From: Nocardiopsis sp. CC223A
GTDB lineage: Bacteria > Actinomycetota > Actinomycetes > Streptosporangiales > Streptosporangiaceae
Assembly: GCF_030766825.1 (NCBI RefSeq)
Contig: NZ_JASFDV010000044.1
Location: forward strand, 1-52,749
Direction: 5' to 3'
DNA: 52,749 nt
In this document: positions 1 through 8,158 of the stretch, piece after piece
How the letters are laid out: each line of letters begins with the position of its first letter
Position numbering within the stretch: the stretch's first letter is position 1
Notes under the pieces: model-generated
Told to the model about the DNA's origin: nothing
Seen by the model: only the letters and a program-made list of their open reading frames with translations
The model's database searches: none
Made by a program: the position numbers and the translations under genes

Positions 1-410
1 TGCGCGGTCCCCTCTCCGTGCAGCACCGCCAGCGCCTCGGCCGTCGCGGCCGCCAGCACCACCGCGCCCCATTCGGGCAGCGCCCCGTGCGCCGCCACGT
101 GCCTGCGCAGGTCCGGGCCCGGCTGGTCGGGCAGCACCGACCACGGCCGCCCCTCGTGCTCACCGGTCCCGGTGGCCCCGACCGCGCACACGCCCCCGCC
201 CTCCGGCTCGGGGAGCGCCTCCTCCGCCGCCTCTGCGCGCGCCAGGCCGAGCAGCACCGGCACCCCGCCGTCGCGGCGCGCCGCGTACAGCACACCGCCG
301 CCGCTGTCGGACACCCTCCCCTCGATCCGGTACCCGCCGACCTCCCGCGGGTCATCGGAGGTGAGGGGTTCGGTGCGCGCGCAGAGACTCTGCGAGGGGT
401 GCGACGTCAT
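1..410 (-). CDS. Ser/Thr protein kinase-like protein, N-terminal part (cut by left edge)
   Basis: The frame begins at ATG 410 with a GGAGG motif 10 bases upstream and runs off the left edge after about 136 residues. After a short polar leader the protein reads GGYRIEGRVSDSGGGVLY, matching the first strand and glycine loop of bacterial Pkn kinases. Near the edge ALAVLHGEGTA matches the helix just before the catalytic HRD loop. The glycine loop is degenerate, and the usual strand-3 lysine motif is not clear (GVPVLLGLAR), so it may be a weak or inactive kinase. The catalytic core lies outside the window. Three more kinase genes follow within 20 kb. The fold assignment is inferred from these partial motifs. 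Confidence 0.6.
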   Translation of the reverse strand, partial: MTSHPSQSLCARTEPLTSDDPREVGGYRIEGRVSDSGGGVLYAARRDGGVPVLLGLARAEAAEEALPEPEGGGVCAVGATGTGEHEGRPWSVLPDQPGPDLRRHVAAHGALPEWGAVVLAAATAEALAVLHGEGTA

Positions 411-550
411 GAGGGGTATGCCTCCGTTGTCCTGTTCCGATACCGGACATCGTCGCGTCTGGCGCGCCCCCCGGCAAACCTGTTGGCCACTGGTGGCCGA
501 GTATCCGCCACCGGGCAACCCCGGCCCCGGCCCGGTCCCGACCCGCGCGG

Positions 551-584
551 ACGGCCCCTCCCCGGGGGATCGGGGAGGGGCCGT
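551..584 (-). terminator. Strong hairpin after the S8 protease gene
   Basis: Two perfect 13-base complementary arms (551-563 and 572-584) enclose an 8-base loop, 27 bases past the protease stop codon. There is no clear U-tract, as is common for GC-rich actinobacterial terminators. It also separates the protease from the kinase-like gene transcribed in the same direction. Confidence 0.75.
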
Positions 585-610
585 GCAGGGGATGGGTGAT
601 GGGGTGGGTG

Positions 611-2383
611 TTACAGGGTGACCGTCTTGGTCGCCGTCGAGGTCGCCCCGTCGGCGTCCGTGACGGTCAGCGTGATGACGTAGGTGCCGGGGCCGGGGTA
701 GAAGTGCCAGGTGTAGTCACCGCTGCCGGTGGACCCGTCGCCGAAGTCCCACGCGTAGGAGACGATCGGGGCGTCGCCCTCCGTGGAGGAGGAGGCGTCG
801 AACTCGCAGAGGTACCAGAACGAGTAGCACCCGCCGCCGAAGTCGGCCGTGGGCCCGTCGCCGCCGGGGGACCCCACCGACACGGTCGCGGTGGCGCTGT
901 CGGTCGCCCCGGAGTCGTCGGTGACCGTGAGGGTCACGGTGTAGTCGCCCTCGGCGCCGTAGGTGTGCTCCACGGTGGCGCCGCTGTCGCCCGAGCCGTC
1001 GCCGAACTCCCACTCCCAGTCGGTGACCTCACCGTCGGCGGTGGAGCCGGAGCCGTCGAAGGAGCAGGTCAGGGTGGTGTCGTCGCAGGCGTGGTCGATC
1101 GAGGCGACCGGGCCGTCGGGCGGGGTGACGTCACCGTCGGCGGGGAAGGTGTCGGGGTCGCCCACGTCCAGCAGCGGCTCGTGGTACCCGTCGCCGGAGG
1201 TGTCGTCCCAGTTCTGGTTGCCGGCCGAGATCAGGGTGTCGTAGATCGCCATGACACCGTTGCGGTCGTCGGGCTTGGCGGAACCGGTGGCCAGCAGCGC
1301 CAGGCCGCCCGCGGCGTGCGGGGAGGCCATGGAGGTGCCGCTCATGGTCTGGTACCCGCCGCCGGGCGCGGTCGAGAGGATGCAGGACCCGGGGGCCGCG
1401 ATCTCGACGACCTGGCCGAAGTTGGAGAAGTAGGACAGGGTGTCGTCGTCGTCACCGGTGCAGGACAGCGTTCCGCCGTTGCCGCCGGGGGCGCCGTCGG
1501 AGTCCGCCATCGAGGACACGGTGAGCACGTCGGGGTGGTTGGCGGGGAAGAAGTTCGCCGCGTCGCGGGAGCTGTTGCCCGCGGCGACCGCGAACGCCAC
1601 CCCGGAGTCCACGGCCGAGGTGATCGCCTGGCTGAGCGCCTGGTCGGTGCAGCCCTCGCAGCCCAGGCTCATGTTGGCGACGGCGATGTCCCCGGCGTTG
1701 GCCGCCACGTAGTCCACACCGGCGGTGATGCCGGCCAGGGTTCCGCTGCCGCCCGAGGTGAGGACCTGGACGTTCCAGATGTCCGCACCGGGCGCCATGC
1801 CGACGACGCCCTCGCCGTTGTCGATGGCGCCGATGCTGCCCGCCACGTGGGTGCCGTGCCCGTTGCCGTCGGAGGCGGTGTTGGCGACACAGGTGCCGCT
1901 GGTGCAGTCGACGGAGTCCACCACGTTGAGGTCGGGGTGGGACCCGTCGACGCCGGTGTCCAGCACGGCGACGGCCACGTCGGGAACGTAGTCGTCCTGC
2001 CCGTTGATGTCGAGGTTCGGGTTGTCGGGGGCGAAGGTGCGGGCGATGCCGTCGGGCACGTCCTGGTCGAAGGTGTGGACCGGCTGGTCCTCCTGGACGA
2101 AGGACACCTCCGGGTCCTGGAGGAGCTCGGCTGCGTCGGCCGCGCTCATCTCGGCCGCGTAGCCGGTGAGGGCGTGCTCGTAGACGCCGATCGGGTCGTC
2201 GCCGTGGCGTTCGGCGACCTCGTCCGGTATGGCGGAGTCGTCCAGAACGACGATGTAGGTGCGCTCGGTGGTGTCGGCGGTGTCGAGGAAGTCCGGGACC
2301 TCCTCTGCGAGGGCCGGTGCTGCGAACATGACAGGCAGCAGGGCGACGGCCGCAAGGACCGCGCCTATCTTGCTCTTGCGCAT
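611..2383 (-). CDS. Secreted subtilisin-like (S8) serine protease with two PKD domains
   Basis: Extracellular endopeptidase made as a pre-pro-enzyme of 590 residues. The start is placed at ATG 2383 (MRKSKIGAVL) because a signal peptide with an ALA cleavage site near residue 26 follows directly; the frame is open to 2479 but that part is not signal-like. An I9-type propeptide spans about 40-102. The S8 triad is visible: Asp142 in VLDTG, His176 in GHGTH, Ser351 in GTSMASP, with oxyanion Asn270 in AAGNS. Two C-terminal PKD domains (about 425-503 and 511-590) each carry an FGDG motif and end in TVT-type strands; such domains usually bind polymers or act as spacers. Two Cys pairs in the catalytic domain suggest disulfides. 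A strong hairpin follows the gene and an inverted repeat lies upstream. Confidence 0.95.
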   Translation of the reverse strand: MRKSKIGAVLAAVALLPVMFAAPALAEEVPDFLDTADTTERTYIVVLDDSAIPDEVAERHGDDPIGVYEHALTGYAAEMSAADAAELLQDPEVSFVQEDQPVHTFDQDVPDGIARTFAPDNPNLDINGQDDYVPDVAVAVLDTGVDGSHPDLNVVDSVDCTSGTCVANTASDGNGHGTHVAGSIGAIDNGEGVVGMAPGADIWNVQVLTSGGSGTLAGITAGVDYVAANAGDIAVANMSLGCEGCTDQALSQAITSAVDSGVAFAVAAGNSSRDAANFFPANHPDVLTVSSMADSDGAPGGNGGTLSCTGDDDDTLSYFSNFGQVVEIAAPGSCILSTAPGGGYQTMSGTSMASPHAAGGLALLATGSAKPDDRNGVMAIYDTLISAGNQNWDDTSGDGYHEPLLDVGDPDTFPADGDVTPPDGPVASIDHACDDTTLTCSFDGSGSTADGEVTDWEWEFGDGSGDSGATVEHTYGAEGDYTVTLTVTDDSGATDSATATVSVGSPGGDGPTADFGGGCYSFWYLCEFDASSSTEGDAPIVSYAWDFGDGSTGSGDYTWHFYPGPGTYVITLTVTDADGATSTATKTVTL

Positions 2384-2486
2384 GATGCGGAGAACCCTTC
2401 GGGGGGTGTGGGGGACGGGGGATGTGGAAGGGTGGCCACCCGGAATCAAGAATCCGTCACGGAGGGCGACCCTGACCATACGTGTT

Positions 2487-2527
2487 CACTACGTAACTTC
2501 GTATGCGCCCGGGGGTGCTACGTAGTG
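2487..2527. promoter_or_regulatory. Inverted TACGTA repeats upstream of the S8 protease
   Basis: CACTACGTA (2487-2495) and its exact complement TACGTAGTG (2519-2527) are separated by 23 bases, about 105 bases upstream of the protease start. More TACG/CGTA words (for example ATACGTG at 2479-2485) sit between the site and the gene. Spaced palindromic half-sites look like a two-site operator. The regulator is unknown and no -10/-35 pair is convincing. Confidence 0.4.
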
Positions 2528-2635
2528 CCCCGGCGGCCACTACCTACCCGGGGTCCGCCGACCCCGTAAGCCGGTCGCGGCCTTCGGGGCCGACGGGTCC
2601 GCGCAGGTCGTCCGCGGGCCGGTCGCGAGCCGGTG

Positions 2636-3625
2636 TCAGCCCGGCAGGGGGATCTCCGCGAGCACGGGCAGCAGGCCGGCCTCCTCCTCGTCGAGGTGGG
2701 CCTCCAGCTCCCGGCTCATCCCCGCCAGGTCCGCGCGGAACGCGGCCGGGTCGGCGGTGGCGACCTCCGCCAGCAGTGCCTGGATGCCGTCGCGGATCCG
2801 GTCGACCTCGCGGTGCTGCTCCGACAGCCGCTCCAGGGTGTCGGCCAGGTGCGGGTGCTGCTCGGCCAGGGCGGGGAACAGCATCTGCTCCTCCCCGTCG
2901 TGGTGGAACCGCAGCGACTCGCAGAACGCCAGGCAGTGCTGACGCAGCCGGAGGCTGAGCCCGGGCGCGGGGACCCTCCCCTCCCGGGCCGCGCGCTCGT
3001 CGCGATCGGCGAGGTAGGCGTCGGTCTCCTCGCGGATCCTGGCCAGGTGCCCGCGCAGCCAGCGGTGGACCTCCACCAGCTTCTCGGCGAGGTTCGCCGC
3101 GGACTCCCCCCGCTCCGGTCCGTCCCCGGCGACCGCCGGTTCCAGGACCACCACGGGCAGGACCCGGTCGGTCCCGGCCTGGTAGTCACCGTACCCGGGG
3201 GCGGCCCGGACGGCCTCGGCGAACAGCCGGTCGCGGTCCTCGCCCTCGGCGGGGACGGCGACCGCCTCGAACTCCTCGGTGCCCAGCTCGACCCGGACCA
3301 TCGGGTGGACGAGCAGGTTGTGGTACCAGGCGGGGTGCCGGTCCGACCCCCCGGCGGAGGCGACGACGAACAGCCGCCCGTCCGCCCGGACGTACCCGAG
3401 CGGGCTGGTGGTCTCGCGGCCGCTGCGCGCGCCGACGGTGGTGAGCAGCAGCAGGTCGCCGCCCTCGAACATGCCGCCGACACGGCCCCCGTTGGCGCGG
3501 AACTCCGCGACCACGGGCCGGTTGAAGTCGGCGACGTACGGCCCGGGGCCGCCGGGCGCGGCGGCCCCGCCGCCACCACCGCCGCGGGTGTCCTGTCCGT
3601 CGTTCGTGTCCTGTGTGTTCTGCAA
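2636..3625 (-). CDS. F420-type nitroreductase/quinone reductase fused to a hemerythrin (HHE) domain
   Basis: The first about 150 residues match the deazaflavin-dependent nitroreductase (Ddn-like) family: FNRPVVAEFRANGG, the LLLTTVGARSGR phosphate-binding segment, and HPAWYHNLLVHP. These enzymes use F420H2 to reduce quinones or nitro compounds. The C-terminal half (about 175-325) is a four-helix hemerythrin-like domain with spaced His/Glu ligands (EVHRWLRGH, FHHDGEEQMLFP, EQHREVD, LEAHLDEEE). The start is TTG at 3625, chosen because AGGAG lies 5 bases upstream; there is no better start. A Gly-rich stretch follows the start. The fusion suggests coupling of F420 reduction to an iron or oxygen/NO-sensing site. 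It is alone in its transcription unit. Confidence 0.88.
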   Translation of the reverse strand: MQNTQDTNDGQDTRGGGGGGAAAPGGPGPYVADFNRPVVAEFRANGGRVGGMFEGGDLLLLTTVGARSGRETTSPLGYVRADGRLFVVASAGGSDRHPAWYHNLLVHPMVRVELGTEEFEAVAVPAEGEDRDRLFAEAVRAAPGYGDYQAGTDRVLPVVVLEPAVAGDGPERGESAANLAEKLVEVHRWLRGHLARIREETDAYLADRDERAAREGRVPAPGLSLRLRQHCLAFCESLRFHHDGEEQMLFPALAEQHPHLADTLERLSEQHREVDRIRDGIQALLAEVATADPAAFRADLAGMSRELEAHLDEEEAGLLPVLAEIPLPG

Positions 3626-4104
3626 AAGATCTCCTCTCGGTGGATGGGGATGCGGGTGGGCGGCCGCCCCGAGAGGACCGTGCGCACAGACGCCGCGGAC
3701 ACGGGTTCAGGGAAAGAGGCGCATGCCGACGCCCACGGACGCGCGAGAACGCGAACGGGATCGGAATGCGGGAACGGGGAGGCCGCCGGGCACGGCTGTG
3801 CGCCGCACCGGAACGCGGATCAGGCGTGCTGGGTGCTCATGGTCGGCTCTCCCTCGGATCGTGTGCTCACCCGTCGACCCGACCGGCCCACTGCTCGTGG
3901 TCGGGGACACGTGGCACGCGCGAAACGGTATGCCACGCCGCGGGGTGCGTCAACCGCCGAGGTCGGAACGCGGTAGGGCCCGCCCCACCCCCGATCCACC
4001 GGGCCGCCCCAGCGACCGCGGTACCCGGTCCTCCGTAACTTCGAAAGCCTCGGAACCTCGGCGGAATCGAGGAATCAACGGGATCGAAGGGACAGGAGAC
4101 ACCG
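3626..4104. other. Intergenic region between divergent genes
   Basis: This 479-base region separates the divergent reductase-hemerythrin and DUF418 genes and must hold both promoters. AGGAG (4095-4099) is the DUF418 ribosome binding site. No coding frame here has a recognisable protein, and no consensus -35/-10 pair was found. Confidence 0.5.
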
Positions 4105-5352
4105 ATGGCCTCACAAACCCCCCACGACCGGACGGGGTCCGCGCGGGCGGACGGCCCCGGACCGCCACCGCGTTCACCGGCCCCGGACCTCGCCCGGGGG
4201 TTCATGCTGCTGTTCATCGCGCTGGTGAACGCGGGATTCTTCCTCACCGCCCCGGACACGGTCCGCACCCTCGCCGACCAGGCGGTGACGTTCGTCCAGC
4301 TCACCCTGGTGAACGGGCGGGCCATCCCGCTGTTCGCCCTGCTGTTCGGCTACGGCGCGGTGATGATCATGCGCCGGGTGCGCGCCTCCGGCGGGGGCTG
4401 GGTGCAGGCGCGCATCCTGCTGCGGCGGCGCGGGTGGGTGCTGCTGGCGCTGGGGGCGGTGCACGGGGCCCTGCTGCTGCCGGTGGACATCCTGGGCGCG
4501 TACGGCTTGGCGCTGCTGCTGTTCGTCGGGCTGGTGCGGGCGCGGGACGTGACGCTGTGGTGGACGACGGCGGTGCTGGCGGCTTTGTCGGTGGCCGCCC
4601 ACGTGGCGTGGGCGCTGTCGATCCCACCGAACAGCGGAAACGGCGGCGACGGCGGGAGCGGGGCGGCCGCGCCGTCCTTGCTGGAGCCGTCCTTCATCGC
4701 GGCGTCCGCCGAACGGTTCAACGAGTGGATCCTCTACACGCCGGTCACGATGCTGCTGAAGGCGATGCCGCTGATCGTCCTGGGTATCTGGGCCGGACAC
4801 CGGCGCCTCTTGGAGGAGCCGGGGAAGCACCGGCCGCTGCTGCGCTCGGCCGCGGCCTGGGGGCTGGGAATCGGGGTGCTGTCGGGGTTGCCGGACGCCG
4901 TGGTGGCGGCCGGGTGGGCGAGCTCGGACCCGCGCCCGAGCGGCATGCTGGTGGTGCTGCACGACCTGGGCGGCTGGGCGGGCGGCATCGGCTGGGCCGC
5001 ACTGATCGCCCTCTTCACGGTCCGCCGGGAGCATCGCCCCGCCGTCTCCGGGGAGCACGGTCCCGTCGCGCACCACGCCGGACCGGTGGTGACGGCCGTC
5101 GCTGCCGTGGGAGAACGCTCGCTGAGCGGCTACCTCCTGCAATCCCTGGTGTTCACCGCGGTGTTCGCCCCGTACGGCCTGGGTCTGGGCGCCTCCCTCG
5201 GCACGGCGGCCGCGGCCGCCGTGGCGATCGCCACCTGGCTGGTGTCGGTGGCGGCGGCCGAGGCCCTGCGCCGTACGGGCCGCCGCGGTCCCGCCGAGGT
5301 CCTGATGCGCCGCCTCACCCGACGCCGCGAGCCCCTGGTCCGCTCCTCCTGA
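4105..5352 (+). CDS. DUF418 family polytopic membrane protein
   Basis: A 415-residue integral membrane protein with about 8-10 hydrophobic helices. The start ATG follows AGGAG by 6 bases. DUF418 hallmarks are visible: an N-terminal LARGFMLLFIALVNA helix, the LFALLFGYGAVM segment, and the C-terminal VGERSLSGYLLQSLVF block (about residues 334-349), which matches the GRMALTNYLLQS-type signature. Members are often annotated as putative transporters or acyltransferase-3 relatives, and their substrate is not established. It is monocistronic, and the next kinase gene is convergent. Confidence 0.85.
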   Translation: MASQTPHDRTGSARADGPGPPPRSPAPDLARGFMLLFIALVNAGFFLTAPDTVRTLADQAVTFVQLTLVNGRAIPLFALLFGYGAVMIMRRVRASGGGWVQARILLRRRGWVLLALGAVHGALLLPVDILGAYGLALLLFVGLVRARDVTLWWTTAVLAALSVAAHVAWALSIPPNSGNGGDGGSGAAAPSLLEPSFIAASAERFNEWILYTPVTMLLKAMPLIVLGIWAGHRRLLEEPGKHRPLLRSAAAWGLGIGVLSGLPDAVVAAGWASSDPRPSGMLVVLHDLGGWAGGIGWAALIALFTVRREHRPAVSGEHGPVAHHAGPVVTAVAAVGERSLSGYLLQSLVFTAVFAPYGLGLGASLGTAAAAAVAIATWLVSVAAAEALRRTGRRGPAEVLMRRLTRRREPLVRSS

Positions 5353-5523
5353 CCGGCGGGCCCGTGCCCCGGCCCGCACCCGGAGAGCGCCCAGCCCCGC
5401 ACCCCGGGCCGGGCACCCGCCCGGCGCACCGGGCCCGGACGTGTGCCCGGCCCCTCGCCCGAACCTGTGCCCCGGCCGCCCCGGCAGGACGGCCCTTCCG
5501 CACGTCCGGGACGGCTCCCGCCC

Positions 5524-7635
5524 CTACCGCTGGATGTCCTCCGGCGCCGGGACCCCCACCTCCAGGTCCGTGTCCAGCCCCGCGAACGTGTACCGCGTGT
5601 ACCAGTACTCCGGCGCCGGGACCGGTTCGGTGAAGGCCACCGGCACCGCCTGCGCCACCGGCCGCCCGTTGAGCACGTACCCGCCCTGCGGCGCGCCCTC
5701 GGTGGCGAACGCCAGCGGCTCCCCGTCCTCGGTGGCCACCAGCGTGAACGTCGACTCCTCCGGGGACTCCTCCGAGGGCTGGAACGTCCCCTCCACCAGC
5801 ACCGCCGGGACCCCGTCGGGCGGGTCCTCCCCGGCCAGGTGCCCGTAGGCGTCCTCCGTCGGTCCGGGAGCGGCGAACTCCGTCTCCTCCTCCGAGGTGA
5901 CGGTGCCGGTCTCCACCACCCGGGCCATCGGCTCCAGGAACCTCTCCGGTTGGAACACCGCCTCCGACGCGCCCAGTTCCTCGGCGGCGGCCGGCCGCCA
6001 CACGGCGGGCCCGTTCCAGGCGGTGGTGTCGCTGTACAGCAGTTCCCCGTCCACCAGCATCAGGTCGCTGGCGCGCGCCCCGCTGACGGTGCTGCTCCAG
6101 CGCACCGCCTCGGGGTCGGCCTGGTACAGCACCCGGTCGAACAGGGTGGGGTCGGCCGTGGTGTCCACCGGCAGCGGCTGCCCGTACCCCTCGCCGTTCC
6201 CGGCGTGGGTGAGGATGGTCAGCTCCAGGCTGTCGGCCGCGGTCAGCCGGTCCAGGGAGGCCGCCACCAGGTCGATACCGGTGGGTGTGGCGCCCTCCTG
6301 CGGGTCGGCCGGGTCTCCGCCGGGGTTCTCGGAGACCGGCTCGGCCTCCTGGGCCAGGGCGTCGAACAGCACGTACCCGCCGCCCCCGGCCACCGCCAGC
6401 GCGAAGCAGCCGGCCGCACCGATGGCCAGCACCCGCCCGGCACCGCTGTGCCGTTCACGCCGCCGCCGGCGGGAGCGCCCGCCCCGGCCGCCGCCCGGAC
6501 CGCCCTGTTCGCCCCGGCCGCCACCGTCGCGTCCGGCCCCGGACCCGCTGTGCGCCTCCCCCGGCGCGTCATCGGGGGCGGGCACCATGATCAGCTCGCC
6601 CGTGATGGGGTCGCGGGTGCTGACCAGCCGACGCGCGTTCTGCACCCTGGTGCCGGGTGTCCAGGTGCGCCGGCCCGACGCCGCCGCCTCCTCGTCCAGC
6701 CCCTGGGCCGCCTGCGTCCACCGCTCGGGCCGGTGCCAGGACACGTCCACGTACGGCCAGTGCGCGCGCACCGCCCCGTGGAGCCGGTCGCTCCACTCCT
6801 CGCGGACCGTGTCCTCGGGGATCCCCAGCAGTGACAGGCACTCCAGGTAGACGTCCTCGGCGGAGGGCCGCCGGGCCGGGTCCCGCTCCAGGGCCCGTTC
6901 CAGGACGCGCGCCAGCTCGGGCCGGAGCGCGGACAGGTCCACGTACCCGCGGGCCCGGACGGCCGCGTCGGCCTGAGAGACCACGGTGCCGAACGGTGGC
7001 AGGCCGGTGCCCGCGAAGGCCACCGTGCACGCCCACGAGAACACGTCGGACGCCTCGTCGGGGCGGCTGCCGGCGTAGCGTTCGGGCGCCATCCAGCCGG
7101 GGCTGCCGACGGTGGTGTGCGAGTCCCCGTCGTCCACCTGGCGGGCCAGCCCGAAATCGACCAGGCGCGGGCCGGTGGCCGTGACCAGCACGTTGCCGGG
7201 TTTGACGTCGCCGTGCGGGACCCGGCCGTTGTGCACGTCCATCAGCGCCTCGGCGATCCCGGCGGCCAGCACCAGCAGTGCGGCACCGCCCATCGGACCG
7301 CGCACCCCGGTGTGGCGGGCCAGGTCGAGGGCGGGCAGGTATTCGACGGCGGCCCACGGGCGGTTGCGGTGGATGCCGCTGTCGAGCACCCCGAGCGCAC
7401 ACGAGCCGGGCACCCGGCGCAGGTGCACGACCTTGTCGCCGGGGTCGGCCGCGGACACCCACTCCTCGCCCATGACCTTGAGCGCCAGCGGATGGCCTTC
7501 GGGGGTGAGGGCCGCGTAGACGGAGCCCAGGGCGGAGTCGCCGAGCCGGCCGATCAGCCGGTGCGCGCCCACCCAGGGCGGGTCGTCGGGCACGAGGGGC
7601 CGGATGTTCGGCGGTAGGACGACTGTCGATGCCAT
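5524..7635 (-). CDS. Membrane Ser/Thr protein kinase with extracellular sensor-like domain
   Basis: A 703-residue Pkn-type receptor kinase. The cytoplasmic kinase domain covers about 22-270: Lys53 in ALKVM, catalytic Asp143 and Asn148 in HGDVKPGN, DFG at 160-162, APE at 183-185. The catalytic loop is HGD, not HRD, so this is a non-RD kinase; the glycine loop is also degenerate (LGDSALGSVY). A Gly/Arg-rich juxtamembrane segment leads to one transmembrane helix (about 402-424). The outside part (430-703) resembles LppX/LprG-type lipoprotein domains and the protein encoded at 43509-44264, suggesting lipid or cell-envelope sensing. The ATG at 7635 has only a weak ribosome binding site. The gene converges on the DUF418 gene. 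Confidence 0.9.
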   Translation of the reverse strand: MASTVVLPPNIRPLVPDDPPWVGAHRLIGRLGDSALGSVYAALTPEGHPLALKVMGEEWVSAADPGDKVVHLRRVPGSCALGVLDSGIHRNRPWAAVEYLPALDLARHTGVRGPMGGAALLVLAAGIAEALMDVHNGRVPHGDVKPGNVLVTATGPRLVDFGLARQVDDGDSHTTVGSPGWMAPERYAGSRPDEASDVFSWACTVAFAGTGLPPFGTVVSQADAAVRARGYVDLSALRPELARVLERALERDPARRPSAEDVYLECLSLLGIPEDTVREEWSDRLHGAVRAHWPYVDVSWHRPERWTQAAQGLDEEAAASGRRTWTPGTRVQNARRLVSTRDPITGELIMVPAPDDAPGEAHSGSGAGRDGGGRGEQGGPGGGRGGRSRRRRRERHSGAGRVLAIGAAGCFALAVAGGGGYVLFDALAQEAEPVSENPGGDPADPQEGATPTGIDLVAASLDRLTAADSLELTILTHAGNGEGYGQPLPVDTTADPTLFDRVLYQADPEAVRWSSTVSGARASDLMLVDGELLYSDTTAWNGPAVWRPAAAEELGASEAVFQPERFLEPMARVVETGTVTSEEETEFAAPGPTEDAYGHLAGEDPPDGVPAVLVEGTFQPSEESPEESTFTLVATEDGEPLAFATEGAPQGGYVLNGRPVAQAVPVAFTEPVPAPEYWYTRYTFAGLDTDLEVGVPAPEDIQR

Positions 7636-7804
7636 GGGGGGTTCGCTTCCACTCTCCTGGGCCCAGGGGTCGGGAATATCGTGACACGGCGTTCGTATTC
7701 AGCGGGTACCGAACGTACATTCCCCGACGCTCCGGGGCCAACGGGGCTCATGCCCCTTGGTCGTACGCTTCAGTGAGAACCCGGCCGGTGACCGGAGGTT
7801 CACT

Positions 7805-8140
7805 TCATGGCCGGTTATTTACCGACCTTCGCACAGAAAAGGATATGTGCACCAGTGGTCCCGCACATCCCGCCCAGGAGCGGCTCCGCGGCCGATCACG
7901 GGTGCGGAGCAGAGTAAGCACACCGCCGAAAAGGCGGGTTCTCGACTGTTCCGTATATGTTCTTCCGTTCTTCGGAAGGCCACATCGGAAACAGGCCCTC
8001 CCGGCCCGGGCCCACCGGTTCGCGTCCCCCGGTCCGGAGGCCCCGTTCGGACTCCCGGCCTTGCTCATACCTGCCGGTGCCGTCCGCCGACGGCCTCCGC
8101 ACCGCCGGTGGCCGCCGACCTCGGATCCGACATCGATCAC
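7805..8140 (-). pseudogene. Vestigial start of a deleted kinase gene
   Basis: Eighteen bases after the stop of the next kinase gene, a GTG start with an upstream G-rich ribosome binding site begins MIDVGSEVGGHR, nearly the same as the start of that kinase (VVDIGSEIGGHR). At the DNA level 28 of the first 34 bases agree. After HR the reading frame has no kinase features: the glycine loop, lysine, HRD and DFG motifs are all absent. The simplest reading is that a second tandem kinase gene once followed and was deleted, leaving its translation start on about 110 codons of unrelated sequence. A short expressed protein cannot be excluded. Confidence 0.5.
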
Positions 8141-8158
8141 GGACCCCCCTCGTCGCCC

